A stretch of DNA of 64,000 bases from Heterostelium multicystogenum (lineage: Eukaryota > Evosea > Eumycetozoa > Acytosteliales > Acytosteliaceae), in contig RCNN01000020.1 of NCBI GenBank assembly GCA_003667245.1, forward strand, positions 1-64,000, read 5' to 3'. Position numbers and translations under genes: made by a program. Shown in pieces: positions 47,843 to 57,965 of the stretch. The stretch's first letter is position 1. The number at the start of each line of letters is the position of its first letter. The notes under the pieces were generated by a model. The model saw only the letters and a program-made list of their open reading frames with translations, ran no database searches and was not told the DNA's origin.

Positions 47843-48964
47843 TCAGCGTTTGCGCAGGATCACGCTACCAATCGAATACCCTGCGCCAAACGAGCTAAGC
47901 ACAGCCACAGCGCCCTTGGGCAAGTCGTCCTGGTAGGTGTGGAACGCAATCACCGAACCCGCCGAACTGGTGTTGGCGTAAGTATCGAGGATCACCGGCG
48001 CCTCTTCCACAGAAGCCTCGCGGCCCAGCAGTTTCTTCACGATCAGATGATTCATGCTGAGGTTGGCCTGGTGCAGCCAGAAGCGCTTCACATCGCCAAC
48101 ATTCAGCTGGTTTTCCGACAGGTGCTTGCCGATCAACTCGGCGACCATCGGGCAGACATCACGGAAGACCTTGCGGCCTTCCTGCACGAACAGCTTGTCC
48201 GGGGCACCAATCCCCTCTTCCGCCGCGCGGTTGAGGAAGCCGAAGTTATTGCGGATGTTGTTGGAGAACTTGGTCAGCAACTTGGTGCTCACCACGTCGA
48301 ACTGATGCTCGGAAGTGGCCAGGTCGGCCCGCTCCAGGATCACGGCGGTGGCCGCATCGCCAAAGATGAAATGGCTGTCGCGGTCGCGGAAATTCAGGTG
48401 GCCGGTGCAGATCTCCGGGTTGACCATCAGGATCGCCCGCGCCTGGCCCAGCTGGATGCTGTTGGCGGCGTTCTGGATACCGAAGGTCGCCGAGGAACAC
48501 GCCACGTTCATGTCAAAGCCAAAACCCTGGATACCCAGCGCTTCCTGGACTTCGATGGCAATCGCCGGGTACGCCCGCTGCAGGTTGGAACAGGCGACGA
48601 TCACACCGTCGATATCGGCGGCGGTCTTGCCGGCGCGCTGCAACGCTTGCTCGGCAGCACTGACGGCCATCTGGCAGAGGATCGACCATTCGTCGTTGGA
48701 GCGCTCGGGCAGGCGTGGCGCCATGCGTTGCGGGTCGAGAATGCCGGCCTTGTCCATGACAAAGCGGCTCTTGATGCCCGAGGCCTTCTCGATAAAGGCG
48801 GCGCTGGATTCGGTCAGGGCCTCCACGTCACCGCGTTCAATGGCGGCGGCGTTATCCAGGTTGAACTGTTGCACGTAAGCATTGAAAGACTGCACCAGCT
48901 CTTCGTTGGAGATGCTGTTGGCCGGGGTGTACAGGCCTGTGCCGCTGATGACGACGTTATGCAC
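47843..48964 (-). CDS. beta-ketoacyl-ACP synthase III family protein (PA3286-like)
   Basis: Thiolase-fold condensing enzyme. The P. aeruginosa homologue PA3286 is reported to condense medium-chain acyl-CoA from beta-oxidation with malonyl-ACP, shunting it into fatty-acid synthesis. Seen: VVISGTGLYTPANSISNEEL, SGIKSRFVMDKAGILDP, GFDMNVACSSATFGIQNAAN with the active-site Cys156, HFIFGDAATAVILERAD, RFWLHQANLSMNHLIVKKLL with His298 and ILDTYANTSSAGSVIAF with Asn331. 373 aa, intact, longer than FabH of E. coli. Same strand as the ECF operon, just upstream. Confidence 0.9.
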   Translation of the reverse strand: MHNVVISGTGLYTPANSISNEELVQSFNAYVQQFNLDNAAAIERGDVEALTESSAAFIEKASGIKSRFVMDKAGILDPQRMAPRLPERSNDEWSILCQMAVSAAEQALQRAGKTAADIDGVIVACSNLQRAYPAIAIEVQEALGIQGFGFDMNVACSSATFGIQNAANSIQLGQARAILMVNPEICTGHLNFRDRDSHFIFGDAATAVILERADLATSEHQFDVVSTKLLTKFSNNIRNNFGFLNRAAEEGIGAPDKLFVQEGRKVFRDVCPMVAELIGKHLSENQLNVGDVKRFWLHQANLSMNHLIVKKLLGREASVEEAPVILDTYANTSSAGSVIAFHTYQDDLPKGAVAVLSSFGAGYSIGSVILRKR

Positions 48965-49178
48965 GGTCGTTCCTCTAAATCTGTTCAGGCAGAAGGGTAT
49001 TGGTACCGTCGTACCAAACCGTAAGTAGTTTTATGCCGCCCAGCGGCCTTCAAACTGGAAACGCTTTATTCCATCGCGCCACGGCTGCACCAGCCCAACT
49101 CGACGATCCCGGCATTTATAACCGCGAAGTTTGCCACAACATCGGACACTTGGCGCCTATCCCGCACAAACACCTTCC

Positions 49179-49206
49179 CTGTGGGGAGCGAGCTCGCTCC
49201 CCACAG
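49179..49206. repeat. perfect 28-bp REP palindrome
   Basis: CTGTGGGGAGCGAG followed by its exact reverse complement with no loop; a REP variant between the KAS III and hrpA genes, close behind the hrpA stop. Confidence 0.9.
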
Positions 49207-49224
49207 TTGCTTGCCGCACGTCGG

Positions 49225-52200
49225 TCACGCTTCGACCAGGCTCCATTGCTTGCTCAGGCGCTTGTCGGAAATCGGTACCTTGGTGCCCAACTGCTGGGCA
49301 AACAGCGAAACCCGGTATTCCTCCAGCCACCAGCGATACAGCTCCAGCTGAGGGTCGCGCTTGCCTTCCTGGGCGTGTTTGTTCAGGCGGTTCTGATACT
49401 GGCTCCACAAGCCGCCCAACTCGGCACTCCAGACCCGGTCCTTCTGCACCTGGCTTGGCAATTTCTCCAGGCGCAGCTCGATGGCCTTGAGGAAGCGCGG
49501 CAGTTCCTTGAACCATTGCGCCGGGGTTTCCCGTACGAAACCGGGGTACACCAGATTGCTCAGTTGCTGCTTGATATCATTCAGCGCCACCGCCTGGGCC
49601 AGGTCAATCTTGCCCTTGAAGCGTTTTTGCAGGCCATGCCACAGTTTCAAAATTTCGAGGGTCAGGCGCGCCTGGCGCTCGGCGTGCTCGGTCCAACTGC
49701 CACGCTTGCGCTCGGCCAGGGCGGCCAGGCCGGCGCCGTCCCGCGGCAGGCTGGCTTCGCCTTCCAGCACGCAACTGTCGAGGCTGGCCAACAGAATGTC
49801 TTCCACCAGGGTTTCGATACGCCCCAGCTCGCGGTACATCAACCCCAACTCGGTCAGGCCCGGCAATTTGCCCCGCAGGAACTTTGCCGGCTCGGCCAGT
49901 TGTTGCAGCAGCAGGCGCTGCAAGGCTCGACGGTGCTGGAACTCAGCCTCGGCAGCGGTAGAGAAACGCCCTTCCTTGACCGTGCCGTTTTCTTCGACCA
50001 AGGCCGGATACACCGTCATCGACAGCCCGGCAATGTTTTGCTGGGTTTTTTCGGCCACCGCCGCGAACACCTTGGCCTCCACCGGCTGCTGGCTCTTCGC
50101 AGTCTGCGGCACCGCCAACGCAGCTTGGCTGGCCTCGGCGAAACGCGCGGTCAACTCGGCCAGGTCGCGGCCTTCACCGAGGAACTTGCCCTGGCCGTCG
50201 ACCACTTCCAGGTTCATCTTCAGGTGGCTCTCCACCTGCTGCGCAGCCTCGGCCCAGGCTTCATCGCTGACCCGTGCCCCGGTCATGCGCAGCAACTCGC
50301 GCCCCAAGGCCTGAGGCAACGAGCCTTGGCCAAACTCGATACGTTGCAACGCCGCCTTGACGAAATCCGGCACCGGCACGAAGTTCTTGCGCAGGGCCTT
50401 GGGCAAGTTGCGCACCAGGGCAATGCACTTGGCCTCGATCACACCCGGCACCAGCCATTCCAGGCGCTCGGGCGGCAAGGCCGGCAACAACGGCGCCGGT
50501 ACGCGCAGGGTCACACCGTCCCGTGGATGGTTGGGTTCGAAGTGATAACTCAAGGCCAGCGCCAGGTCGCCCAGGTGCAAGGTGTCGGGGTAATGGGCGG
50601 CGGTGACTTCGCTGGCCTCGCGGGCCAGTACGTCTTCTTCGCGCATGATCAACAGTTGCGGGTCTTTCTGGCTGTTGACCTTGTACCAACTGTCGAAGGT
50701 CGCGGTCTGGTGAATCTCCGCCGGCAGGCGCGCATCGTAGAAGGCGTACAGCGTTTCCTCGTCCGCCAGGATGTCGCGCCGGCGGGCCTTGGCTTCCAGT
50801 TCGTCGAGCTGCTCCAGCAATTGCTGGTTGGCCGTCAGGCAGCGGGCCCGGGACTGGATCTCGCCGCGCACCAGGCCTTCGCGGATAAACAGCTCGCGAG
50901 ACGTCACCGGATCAATCGGCCCGTAATGCACCGGCCGGCGCCCGACGATGATCAACCCGAACAGGGTGATCTGCTCAAACGCCACCACCTGGCCGCGCTT
51001 CTTTTCCCAATGAGGTTCGAAGTGGTTTTTCTTGATCAGGTGCCCGGCCAACGGCTCGATCCAGTCGGCGTCGATCTTGGCCACCATCCGCGCGTACAGC
51101 TTGGTGGTTTCCACCAGCTCGGCGGTCATCAGCCATTGCGGACGCTTCTTGCCAATACCCGACGACGGGTGAATCCAGAAACGCCGCTGACGCGCGCCGA
51201 GGTAATCGCCCTCTTCGGTCTTCTGGCCAATCTGGCTGAGCAGGCCGGACAGCACCGCCTTGTGCAGTTTGGGGAAGTCCGCCGGTTCTTTATTGACGGT
51301 CAACTGCATGTCGCGACAGATCAGGCTCAACTGGCGGTGGGAGTCACGCCATTCCCGCAGGCGCAGGTAGTTCAGGAAATTCTTGCGGCACCAATTGCGC
51401 AGCGGGCTGGCGGTCAATTCCTGGCGCTGCTCTTCAAAACCACGCCACAGGTTCACCAACCCGGCGAAGTCCGAATCCGCGTCCTTCCATTGTGCGTGAG
51501 CCTGGTCGGCGGCTTGCTGGCGCTCCGGCGGACGCTCGCGCGGGTCCTGGATCGACATGGCGCTGGCGACGATCAGCACTTCCTGCAGGCTGCCAAGCTT
51601 GGCCGCCTCCAGCAACATGCGGCCCATGCGTGGGTCCACCGGCAGACGCGCCAACTGGCGGCCCATCGGTGTCAGCTGGCTGTTGCGGTCAACGGCGGAC
51701 AACTCTTGCAGCAGGTTGAAACCGTCGCTGATGGCCTTGCCGTCCGGCGGCTCGATAAACGGGAAATCGGTGATCTCGCCCAGGCGCAGGTGCAGCATCT
51801 GCAGGATTACGGCCGCGAGGTTTGTGCGAAGAATCTCGGGGTCGGTAAATTCCGGGCGCCCGATAAAATCCTCTTCGCTGTACAAGCGCACGCAGATACC
51901 GGGTTCGACCCGCCCGCACCGGCCTTTACGCTGGTTGGCACTGGCCTGGGAAATCGCCTCGATCGGCAGTCGCTGCACCTTGGCCCGGTAGCTGTAGCGG
52001 CTGATGCGCGCGGTGCCGCTGTCGATCACATAACGAATGCCTGGCACGGTCAGCGAGGTTTCCGCGACGTTGGTCGCCAGCACCACACGCCGGCCCGGGT
52101 GCGACTGGAAGATCCGCTGCTGCTCCGCCGGCGACAGGCGCGCATACAGCGGCAGGATTTCAGTGTGCTTGAGCTGGGCCTTGCGCAGCATGTCGGCGGC

Positions 52201-53136
52201 GTCGCGAATCTCGCGCTCGCCGGGCAGGAACACCAGCACATCGCCGGGGCTCTTGCGCTCGCTGCGCTCGAAGGCGGCGATCTCATCGAGAGTGGCGAGA
52301 ATCGCCTGGTCGACGGTCAGGTCGTCCTCGACGCGGTTGCCCTCCTCGTCCTGCTCCAGGGTCAGCGGGCGGTACCAGGTTTCCACCGGGAAGGTGCGGC
52401 CCGACACCTCGACAATCGGCGCATCGTCGAAGTGCTTGGAAAAGCGCTCCAGGTCGATGGTGGCCGAGGTGATGATGACCTTGAGATCCGGGCGACGCGG
52501 CAGCAGGGTTTTCAGATAACCCAGCAGGAAGTCGATGTTCAGGCTGCGTTCGTGGGCTTCGTCGACGATGATCGTGTCGTAGCGTTCGAGGTAGCGGTCG
52601 TTCTGGGTTTCGGCCAGCAGGATACCGTCGGTCATCAGCTTGATCAGGGTGTTGGAATCACTCTGGTCTTCAAACCGCACCTGATAACCCACCAGGGAAC
52701 CCAGCGGCGTCGCCAACTCTTCCGCGACCCGGCTCGCCACGCTGCGCGCCGCAATCCGCCGCGGCTGGGTGTGGCCGATCAGGCCGTATTGGCCGCGGCC
52801 GATTTCCAGGCAGATTTTCGGCAACTGGGTGGTTTTACCCGAACCGGTCTCACCGGCAATGATCAGCACCTGATGCTTGAGCAACGCTTCCTTGATCTCG
52901 TCACGCTTGGCGGCGATCGGCAGGCTGTCGTCGTAGCGAATCACCGGCAGGCTGGCGCGCCGCGCCGTCACCTGGGCGCAGGAGGCCTGCATCCGCGTCA
53001 CCCACTGCGCAAGTTTTTCCTCATCGGGTTTCTTGCGCAGCTCAAGCAGCTGCCGCCGCAGGCGGTGGCGGTCGGCGAGCATGGCGTGATCGAGGTTTTT
53101 CAGCAGTTGGTCGATAGCGGGCGCTTGGTCAGTCAT
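49225..53136 (-). CDS. hrpA: ATP-dependent RNA helicase HrpA
   Basis: Large DEAH-box helicase; E. coli HrpA acts on ribosomes and mRNA. Seen: LIIAGETGSGKTTQLPKICL (Walker A, near residue 95), IGHTQPRRIAARSVA, TIIVDEAHERSLNIDFLLGY (DEAH at about 192), VIITSATIDLERFSKHF, VVLATNVAETSLTVPGIRYV, SQASANQRKGRCGRVEPGIC with the Arg finger, then the HA2/OB domains and a long C-terminal domain ending RLSKQWSLVEA. 1303 aa, normal for the family, intact. The opposite strand stays open for 1509 codons over it, a GC-bias artefact. Confidence 0.96.
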   Translation of the reverse strand: MTDQAPAIDQLLKNLDHAMLADRHRLRRQLLELRKKPDEEKLAQWVTRMQASCAQVTARRASLPVIRYDDSLPIAAKRDEIKEALLKHQVLIIAGETGSGKTTQLPKICLEIGRGQYGLIGHTQPRRIAARSVASRVAEELATPLGSLVGYQVRFEDQSDSNTLIKLMTDGILLAETQNDRYLERYDTIIVDEAHERSLNIDFLLGYLKTLLPRRPDLKVIITSATIDLERFSKHFDDAPIVEVSGRTFPVETWYRPLTLEQDEEGNRVEDDLTVDQAILATLDEIAAFERSERKSPGDVLVFLPGEREIRDAADMLRKAQLKHTEILPLYARLSPAEQQRIFQSHPGRRVVLATNVAETSLTVPGIRYVIDSGTARISRYSYRAKVQRLPIEAISQASANQRKGRCGRVEPGICVRLYSEEDFIGRPEFTDPEILRTNLAAVILQMLHLRLGEITDFPFIEPPDGKAISDGFNLLQELSAVDRNSQLTPMGRQLARLPVDPRMGRMLLEAAKLGSLQEVLIVASAMSIQDPRERPPERQQAADQAHAQWKDADSDFAGLVNLWRGFEEQRQELTASPLRNWCRKNFLNYLRLREWRDSHRQLSLICRDMQLTVNKEPADFPKLHKAVLSGLLSQIGQKTEEGDYLGARQRRFWIHPSSGIGKKRPQWLMTAELVETTKLYARMVAKIDADWIEPLAGHLIKKNHFEPHWEKKRGQVVAFEQITLFGLIIVGRRPVHYGPIDPVTSRELFIREGLVRGEIQSRARCLTANQQLLEQLDELEAKARRRDILADEETLYAFYDARLPAEIHQTATFDSWYKVNSQKDPQLLIMREEDVLAREASEVTAAHYPDTLHLGDLALALSYHFEPNHPRDGVTLRVPAPLLPALPPERLEWLVPGVIEAKCIALVRNLPKALRKNFVPVPDFVKAALQRIEFGQGSLPQALGRELLRMTGARVSDEAWAEAAQQVESHLKMNLEVVDGQGKFLGEGRDLAELTARFAEASQAALAVPQTAKSQQPVEAKVFAAVAEKTQQNIAGLSMTVYPALVEENGTVKEGRFSTAAEAEFQHRRALQRLLLQQLAEPAKFLRGKLPGLTELGLMYRELGRIETLVEDILLASLDSCVLEGEASLPRDGAGLAALAERKRGSWTEHAERQARLTLEILKLWHGLQKRFKGKIDLAQAVALNDIKQQLSNLVYPGFVRETPAQWFKELPRFLKAIELRLEKLPSQVQKDRVWSAELGGLWSQYQNRLNKHAQEGKRDPQLELYRWWLEEYRVSLFAQQLGTKVPISDKRLSKQWSLVEA

Positions 53137-53206
53137 CAGGTACGCAAAGGTCGTCTATGTAGGCAGGGGGCGGATTGTCGCAGAAAAGCGCCGCCGCGCG
53201 CTCCCC

Positions 53207-54928
53207 TCATTCATTGTCCAGGCCCTTGCGCCGGTAAGGAAACACATCGATTACCTTGCCGGCGCGAATCGCCTCTTGCAGGCCTTTCCAGTAGTCGGCG
53301 TTGTACAACTCGCCGTGCAGTTCGTCGAACAGGCGGCGCTGACCGGAATCAGCAAACAGGAATGGCGGGAACTCCTCGGGGAACACGTCCAGCGGACCGA
53401 TGGAATACCAGGGCTCGGAGGCCATTTCATCTTCCGGGGTACGCGGCGCCGGGATGTGGCGGAAGTTGGCCTCGGTCAGGAAACAGATTTCGTCATAGTC
53501 GTAGAACACCACGCGACCGTGGCGGGTGACGCCAAAATTCTTCAGCAGCATGTCGCCCGGGAAAATATTCGCCGCCGCCAGTTGCTTGATCGCCAGGCCG
53601 TAGTCTTCCAGGGCTTCGCGCACCTGGGCTTCGTTGGCGTTTTCCAGGTAGAGGTTCAGCGGGGTCATGCGCCGCTCGGTCCAGCAGTGGCGGATCAGTA
53701 CCGTATCGCCTTCGACTTCGACGGTACCGGCGGCGACTTCCAGCAGTTCGGCCAGGCATTCAGGCTCGAATTTGCTCAACGGAAAACGGAAGTCGGCGAA
53801 CTCCTGGGTGTCGGCCATGCGCCCTACCCGGTCGACACTTTTCACCAACCGGTACTTCTCGATCACGGTGGCGCGGTTGACGTTTTTCGACGGTGAAAAC
53901 CGGTCCTTGATGATCTTGAACACGGTGTTGAAGCCTGGCAGGGTAAACACGCTCATGACCATGCCGCGCACGCCCGGCGCCATGATGAACTGGTCATCGG
54001 TGGTGGCAAGGTGGTTGATCAGCGCCCGGTAGAATTCGGATTTGCCGTGTTTGTAGAAGCCGATGGAGGTGTACAACTCGGCGATGTGCTTGCCCGGCAG
54101 GATGCGCTTGAGGAAGCCGATAAACTCCGCCGGCACCGGCACGTCCACCATGAAATAGGAGCGGGTGAACGAGAAGATGATCGACACATCGGCCTCGTCG
54201 GTGATCAGCGCGTCGATCTGGATGCCGCGCCCTTCCCGATGCAGCAGCGGGATCACCAGCGGCCACTGTTCGTCGCGGGTGTAGATGCGCCCGACGAGGT
54301 ACGCGCCTTTGTTGCGGTACAGCACCGAGGAGAATAGTTCGACGTTGAGGTCCGGGTCCTTGCACACCCAGTCCGGCAGGTTTTCGCGCAATTGCGCCTC
54401 CAGGCGGCGCAGGTCGGCGGGCAAGTCGGCGTAGGGTTCGCTGAAACTGTAGTCGGCGAAAATCTGCTCCAGCATGCCCGCCAGCTTGCCGCCCGGCTTG
54501 TAGGTGCGGGTTTGCGCCGCCCGGGCGCGGCGCAGGCTGGGCCGGGTGGTGTGGATGAACATGCAGCCATCGCTGATCAGGTCATGGCTGAACAGGCCGC
54601 AAAACGTCGAGTTGTACCAGGTCTCGGACAGCTCATCGTCAAACCGCAGGTCGATCAGGCTGATGTAGGCACTTTTCACCAGCGGCCAGTCGGCAATGTC
54701 GAGCAACACGGCTTCATCGAAAGCCGCCCGCAGCCGCGCCGTGACTTCGCTGACCTTCTCTTCGTAAAGATTGATGCGCGCAGCCGATGCCGCCTGCCCT
54801 TGCTGCCACTGCGCCTTTTCAAAACGCTCCCGGGCGCCGTCGGTGATCTGGCGGAAGTGCTCGCGGTAGTCGTCGAAGCCGTCGAGGATCATCTGCGCAA
54901 TGTCGAGGGCGGGCGTTGGCTGCGGCAT
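53207..54928 (-). CDS. aceK: isocitrate dehydrogenase kinase/phosphatase
   Basis: Bifunctional enzyme that phosphorylates and dephosphorylates isocitrate dehydrogenase, controlling flux to the glyoxylate bypass. Seen: [80 protein letters not shown] (ATP-binding loop), [40 protein letters not shown] with the catalytic Asp region, and [20 protein letters not shown]. 573 aa, intact. An in-frame ATG at 54949 adds seven residues; 54928 fits relatives. Confidence 0.96.
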   Translation of the reverse strand: MPQPTPALDIAQMILDGFDDYREHFRQITDGARERFEKAQWQQGQAASAARINLYEEKVSEVTARLRAAFDEAVLLDIADWPLVKSAYISLIDLRFDDELSETWYNSTFCGLFSHDLISDGCMFIHTTRPSLRRARAAQTRTYKPGGKLAGMLEQIFADYSFSEPYADLPADLRRLEAQLRENLPDWVCKDPDLNVELFSSVLYRNKGAYLVGRIYTRDEQWPLVIPLLHREGRGIQIDALITDEADVSIIFSFTRSYFMVDVPVPAEFIGFLKRILPGKHIAELYTSIGFYKHGKSEFYRALINHLATTDDQFIMAPGVRGMVMSVFTLPGFNTVFKIIKDRFSPSKNVNRATVIEKYRLVKSVDRVGRMADTQEFADFRFPLSKFEPECLAELLEVAAGTVEVEGDTVLIRHCWTERRMTPLNLYLENANEAQVREALEDYGLAIKQLAAANIFPGDMLLKNFGVTRHGRVVFYDYDEICFLTEANFRHIPAPRTPEDEMASEPWYSIGPLDVFPEEFPPFLFADSGQRRLFDELHGELYNADYWKGLQEAIRAGKVIDVFPYRRKGLDNE

Positions 54929-55339
54929 TCGGGAAACCTCTGCGGGCATTTGGAGTGAGCTGAGCTTAGCCAGTGTGCGGGAACAGGAGAAGGATCATTT
55001 TTCATTCAGACTTGTACAAGATTGTTCATTTCGTACATTTATTTACTCTTTATTTAATTCGACTAACTGGTCAACAAAAAACCCGCGCGTCACCCTCCCC
55101 GCATTAAACGTTTCATCTACAGGCCTTGTGTGACGTGGCCTGCCTGTGCGAGCCGGGGTAAATAAGAGTCTTTGCTCTACTGCTCCGGTACTGGTGGCTT
55201 CTCGACCATTGGATCCAACGTAAGGGAAACCCTGACTACCCTGGCTAGTGGCACTTTGCTATATAGCGCGCCCTCTCCCACCTAACAAGGTCAGAAGACC
55301 GATCCGGGAACAGGTTCTAACCGCCAAAGGAGCATTGAG
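54929..55339. other. 410-bp intergenic region upstream of the chemoreceptor gene
   Basis: No supported gene. AT-rich at 55000-55070 and GC-rich after. It contains partial inverted repeats (for example AAGGGAAACCCT at 55223) but no riboswitch I can match. A TGGCAC-TTGC string at 55249-55260 has the wrong spacing for a sigma-54 promoter. Confidence 0.45.
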
Positions 55340-56965
55340 ATGTCATTGAGGAATATGGGGATCGGCCTGCGCGCCAGTCTGAGCTTTGCGGTACTGGCCG
55401 GCTTGCTGGTAGTGGTGGGTCTGTTTGGCTTGGGGCAAATGGCCAAGCTGCGGGAAAGCGCCACCGTGATTGAGGATTCCTGGATGCCGAGCATCGAGAC
55501 GGTCCACGACAGCGCGGCCTTTATCGCCAGCATCCGCCTGGAAGCACTGCGCCTGTTGACCACCGACGAATCCAGGGTGCGCGACAACAGCAAGAGCCTG
55601 ATCAGCAAGGAACAGGCAGACCTGCAGGAAAGCTTCAAGCAATACGAAACACTGGTGGTCAACGAGCAGGACGCCGAGATGCTCAACCAGCTGAAAAGTA
55701 CCGTATCGACGTACATGAGCATCATGGGCCAGATGATTCAGCTGGTGGACCAGGATCAACAGCAGCAGGCCATGGACCTGCTCAACAGCCGCCTCGCGCC
55801 CCAGGGCCTGGTGCTCAACAAGAGCCTGGAAGACCTGATCACCTTCAACCAGAAAGGCGTCCAGGAAGCCGCAGAGTCAGCGGCGCAGATGTACTACAGC
55901 GCCCAATGGATCGTAGGCCTGATCATCATCACCGCCCTGCTGGCCACCTTGTTGCTGGCCTGGCTGCTGACCCGCAGCATCACCGCGCCCATTGGCCAGG
56001 CACTGACAGTGGCCCGCACCATCGCCTCCGGCGATCTGAGCCGGCCGATCGTCGTGGAGGGCAAGGATGAGCCGGCGCAACTGCTCACCGCGCTGGCCAC
56101 CATGCAGGCCAACCTGCAGGAAACCATCCGTGGCATCAGCGAATCGTCGCAGCAGTTGGCCTCGGCGGCGGAAGAGATGAGTTCGGTAATGGAGCAGAGC
56201 ACCCGCGGCCTGCAAGCGCAGAACGACGAGATCGAACAGGCTGCCACCGCCGTGACGCAGATGAGCGCGGCAGTCGATGAAGTGGCGGGCAATGCGGTTT
56301 CCAGCGCCGAAGCCTCCAAGGCCTCCGACGAAGACAGCAAGCACGGTCACTACCAGATCAGCGAAACCATCAGCTCGATCCAGAACCTGGTGGACGAAGT
56401 CCTCGGTGCCTCGACCAAGGCAGAGGGCCTGGCGGCGCAGGCCCAGGACATCAGCAAGGTGCTTGAAGTGATTCGCGGGATTGCCGGGCAAACCAACCTG
56501 CTGGCACTCAACGCAGCGATTGAGGCGGCACGCGCGGGCGAGGCCGGTCGTGGTTTTGCCGTGGTGGCTGACGAAGTGCGCTCCCTGGCACAACGCACCC
56601 AGGACTCCACCGAAGAAATCGAGCAGATGATCAACGGTATCCAGCAAGGCACCCAGGACACCGTCGGCGCCCTGAACAGCAGCGCCGAACACGCTGGCCA
56701 GACCTTGCAGCGGGCCAACAGCGCCGGCAGTGCACTGGAGAAAATCACGGCGGCGATCTCGCAGATCAGCCAGCGCAACCTGGTGATCGCCAGCGCCGCC
56801 GAGCAGCAAGCGTTGGTGGCTCGTGAGGTGGACCGCAGCCTGGTGAACATCCGGGACCTGTCGACGCAAACCGCCGCCGGTGCCACCCAGACCTCGGCGG
56901 CCAGCCAGGAACTGTCGCGGCTGGCGGTGGACCTCAATGGCTTGGTGACGCGTTTCGTGCTGTAA
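55340..56965 (+). CDS. methyl-accepting chemotaxis protein (four-helix-bundle type)
   Basis: Transmembrane chemoreceptor; ligand unknown. Seen: N-terminal helix [20 protein letters not shown] (residues about 15-34), a periplasmic 4HB-like domain of about 155 residues, a second helix [20 protein letters not shown] (about 187-210), a HAMP domain ([16 protein letters not shown]), then the signalling domain with [39 protein letters not shown], the tip hairpin. 541 aa, single uninterrupted frame. A CCGCCAAAGGAGC leader gives the RBS. Confidence 0.93.
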   Translation: MSLRNMGIGLRASLSFAVLAGLLVVVGLFGLGQMAKLRESATVIEDSWMPSIETVHDSAAFIASIRLEALRLLTTDESRVRDNSKSLISKEQADLQESFKQYETLVVNEQDAEMLNQLKSTVSTYMSIMGQMIQLVDQDQQQQAMDLLNSRLAPQGLVLNKSLEDLITFNQKGVQEAAESAAQMYYSAQWIVGLIIITALLATLLLAWLLTRSITAPIGQALTVARTIASGDLSRPIVVEGKDEPAQLLTALATMQANLQETIRGISESSQQLASAAEEMSSVMEQSTRGLQAQNDEIEQAATAVTQMSAAVDEVAGNAVSSAEASKASDEDSKHGHYQISETISSIQNLVDEVLGASTKAEGLAAQAQDISKVLEVIRGIAGQTNLLALNAAIEAARAGEAGRGFAVVADEVRSLAQRTQDSTEEIEQMINGIQQGTQDTVGALNSSAEHAGQTLQRANSAGSALEKITAAISQISQRNLVIASAAEQQALVAREVDRSLVNIRDLSTQTAAGATQTSAASQELSRLAVDLNGLVTRFVL

Positions 56966-57037
56966 AACATGTATTAGCGATTGTGTCAGACAGGTCGGTG
57001 GGCAACACTTCCGCCCTTATCAAACTGGAGTTCCTCC

Positions 57038-57934
57038 GTGAGACCTGTCGACACCCTGCACCTGTTGGTGCTGGCCGCTATCTGGGGCGCGAGTTTTTTG
57101 TTCATGCGAATTATCGCGCCGGAAATCGGCACCCTTCCTACCGCGTTTTTCCGGGTGTCGATTGCTGCCACCGGCCTGCTGGTGATCCTCGCCATGATGC
57201 GGGTGAGTTGGGATTTCCAGGGCAAGTTCAAGACGGTCCTGTTGCTCGGGGTGATCAACTCGGGCATTCCCGCGACCATGTATTCAGTGGCGGCCCAAGT
57301 GCTGCCGGCCGGTTACTCGGCGATCTTCAATGCCACGACGCCACTGATGGGCGTGCTGATTGGCGGGTTGTTCTTCAGTGAGCGCCTCACGCCGTCGAAA
57401 ATCGCCGGGGTATGCCTGGGCCTGTTCGGCGTTGGCATCCTGACCCGCGCCGGGCCGGTGGCCTTCGACATGGAATTGTTGATGGGTGCGCTGGCATGCC
57501 TGTTGGCGACCACCTGCTATGGCTTTGCCGGCTTTTTGGCACGCCGCTGGCTCGATCAACAGGGCGGGCTGGACAGTCGCCTGGCGGCCCTGGGCAGCAT
57601 GCTCGGGGCCACGCTGTTCCTGCTGCCGCTGTTTGCCTGGAGTGCCATCAGCCATCCACCGGTCAGCTGGGGTGGCTGGCCTGTATGGTTGTCGCTGCTG
57701 GGGTTGGGGCTGGTATGCACGGCGTTTGCCTACATCCTGTACTTCCGCTTGCTGACGTCCATCGGCCCGGTGAAGTCGATGACCGTGACCTTCATGATTC
57801 CGCCATTCGGGGTGTTGTGGGGCGCGTTGCTGCTGGATGAGCCGTTGTCCATGGCGCATCTGTATGGCGGGTTATTGATTGCGGGGGCGTTGTGGCTGGT
57901 GCTTCGGCCGGGGAGATTGGCCCGCAAGCTGTAG
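57038..57934 (+). CDS. EamA/DMT superfamily transporter
   Basis: Ten-helix metabolite exporter. Seen: VDTLHLLVLAAIWGASFLFM, the EamA start, LLVILAMMRVSWDFQGKFKT, GYSAIFNATTPLMGVLIGGL, FFSERLTPSKIAGVCLGLFG (first repeat end), then a second repeat with AYILYFRLLTSIGPVKSMTV, PPFGVLWGALLLDEPLSMAH. 298 aa, intact from GTG at 57038 with a GGAG RBS. The stop codon lies in a small REP-like hairpin. Confidence 0.9.
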   Translation: MRPVDTLHLLVLAAIWGASFLFMRIIAPEIGTLPTAFFRVSIAATGLLVILAMMRVSWDFQGKFKTVLLLGVINSGIPATMYSVAAQVLPAGYSAIFNATTPLMGVLIGGLFFSERLTPSKIAGVCLGLFGVGILTRAGPVAFDMELLMGALACLLATTCYGFAGFLARRWLDQQGGLDSRLAALGSMLGATLFLLPLFAWSAISHPPVSWGGWPVWLSLLGLGLVCTAFAYILYFRLLTSIGPVKSMTVTFMIPPFGVLWGALLLDEPLSMAHLYGGLLIAGALWLVLRPGRLARKL

Positions 57935-57954
57935 GAGCTTTTTGGCTCCTACAG
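57929..57954. repeat. REP-like hairpin covering a stop codon
   Basis: CTGTAGGAGC-tttttg-GCTCCTACAG, perfect 10-bp arms; the TAG within the left arm ends the upstream EamA gene, and the hairpin lies between two convergent transporter genes, so it may stop transcription from both. Confidence 0.75.
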
Positions 57955-57965
57955 CATTGGGTTTA

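Noticed and set aside
49000..53529. 1509-codon open frame on the plus strand
   Set aside because: It lies antisense to hrpA, which has complete helicase motifs; high-GC codon bias leaves the opposite strand open. The translation has no domain and a Gln/His/Arg-rich composition.
55249..55260. sigma-54-like promoter TGGCAC-TTGC upstream of the chemoreceptor gene
   Set aside because: The GG and GC elements are about 8 bases apart instead of 12, so it cannot work as a -24/-12 promoter.
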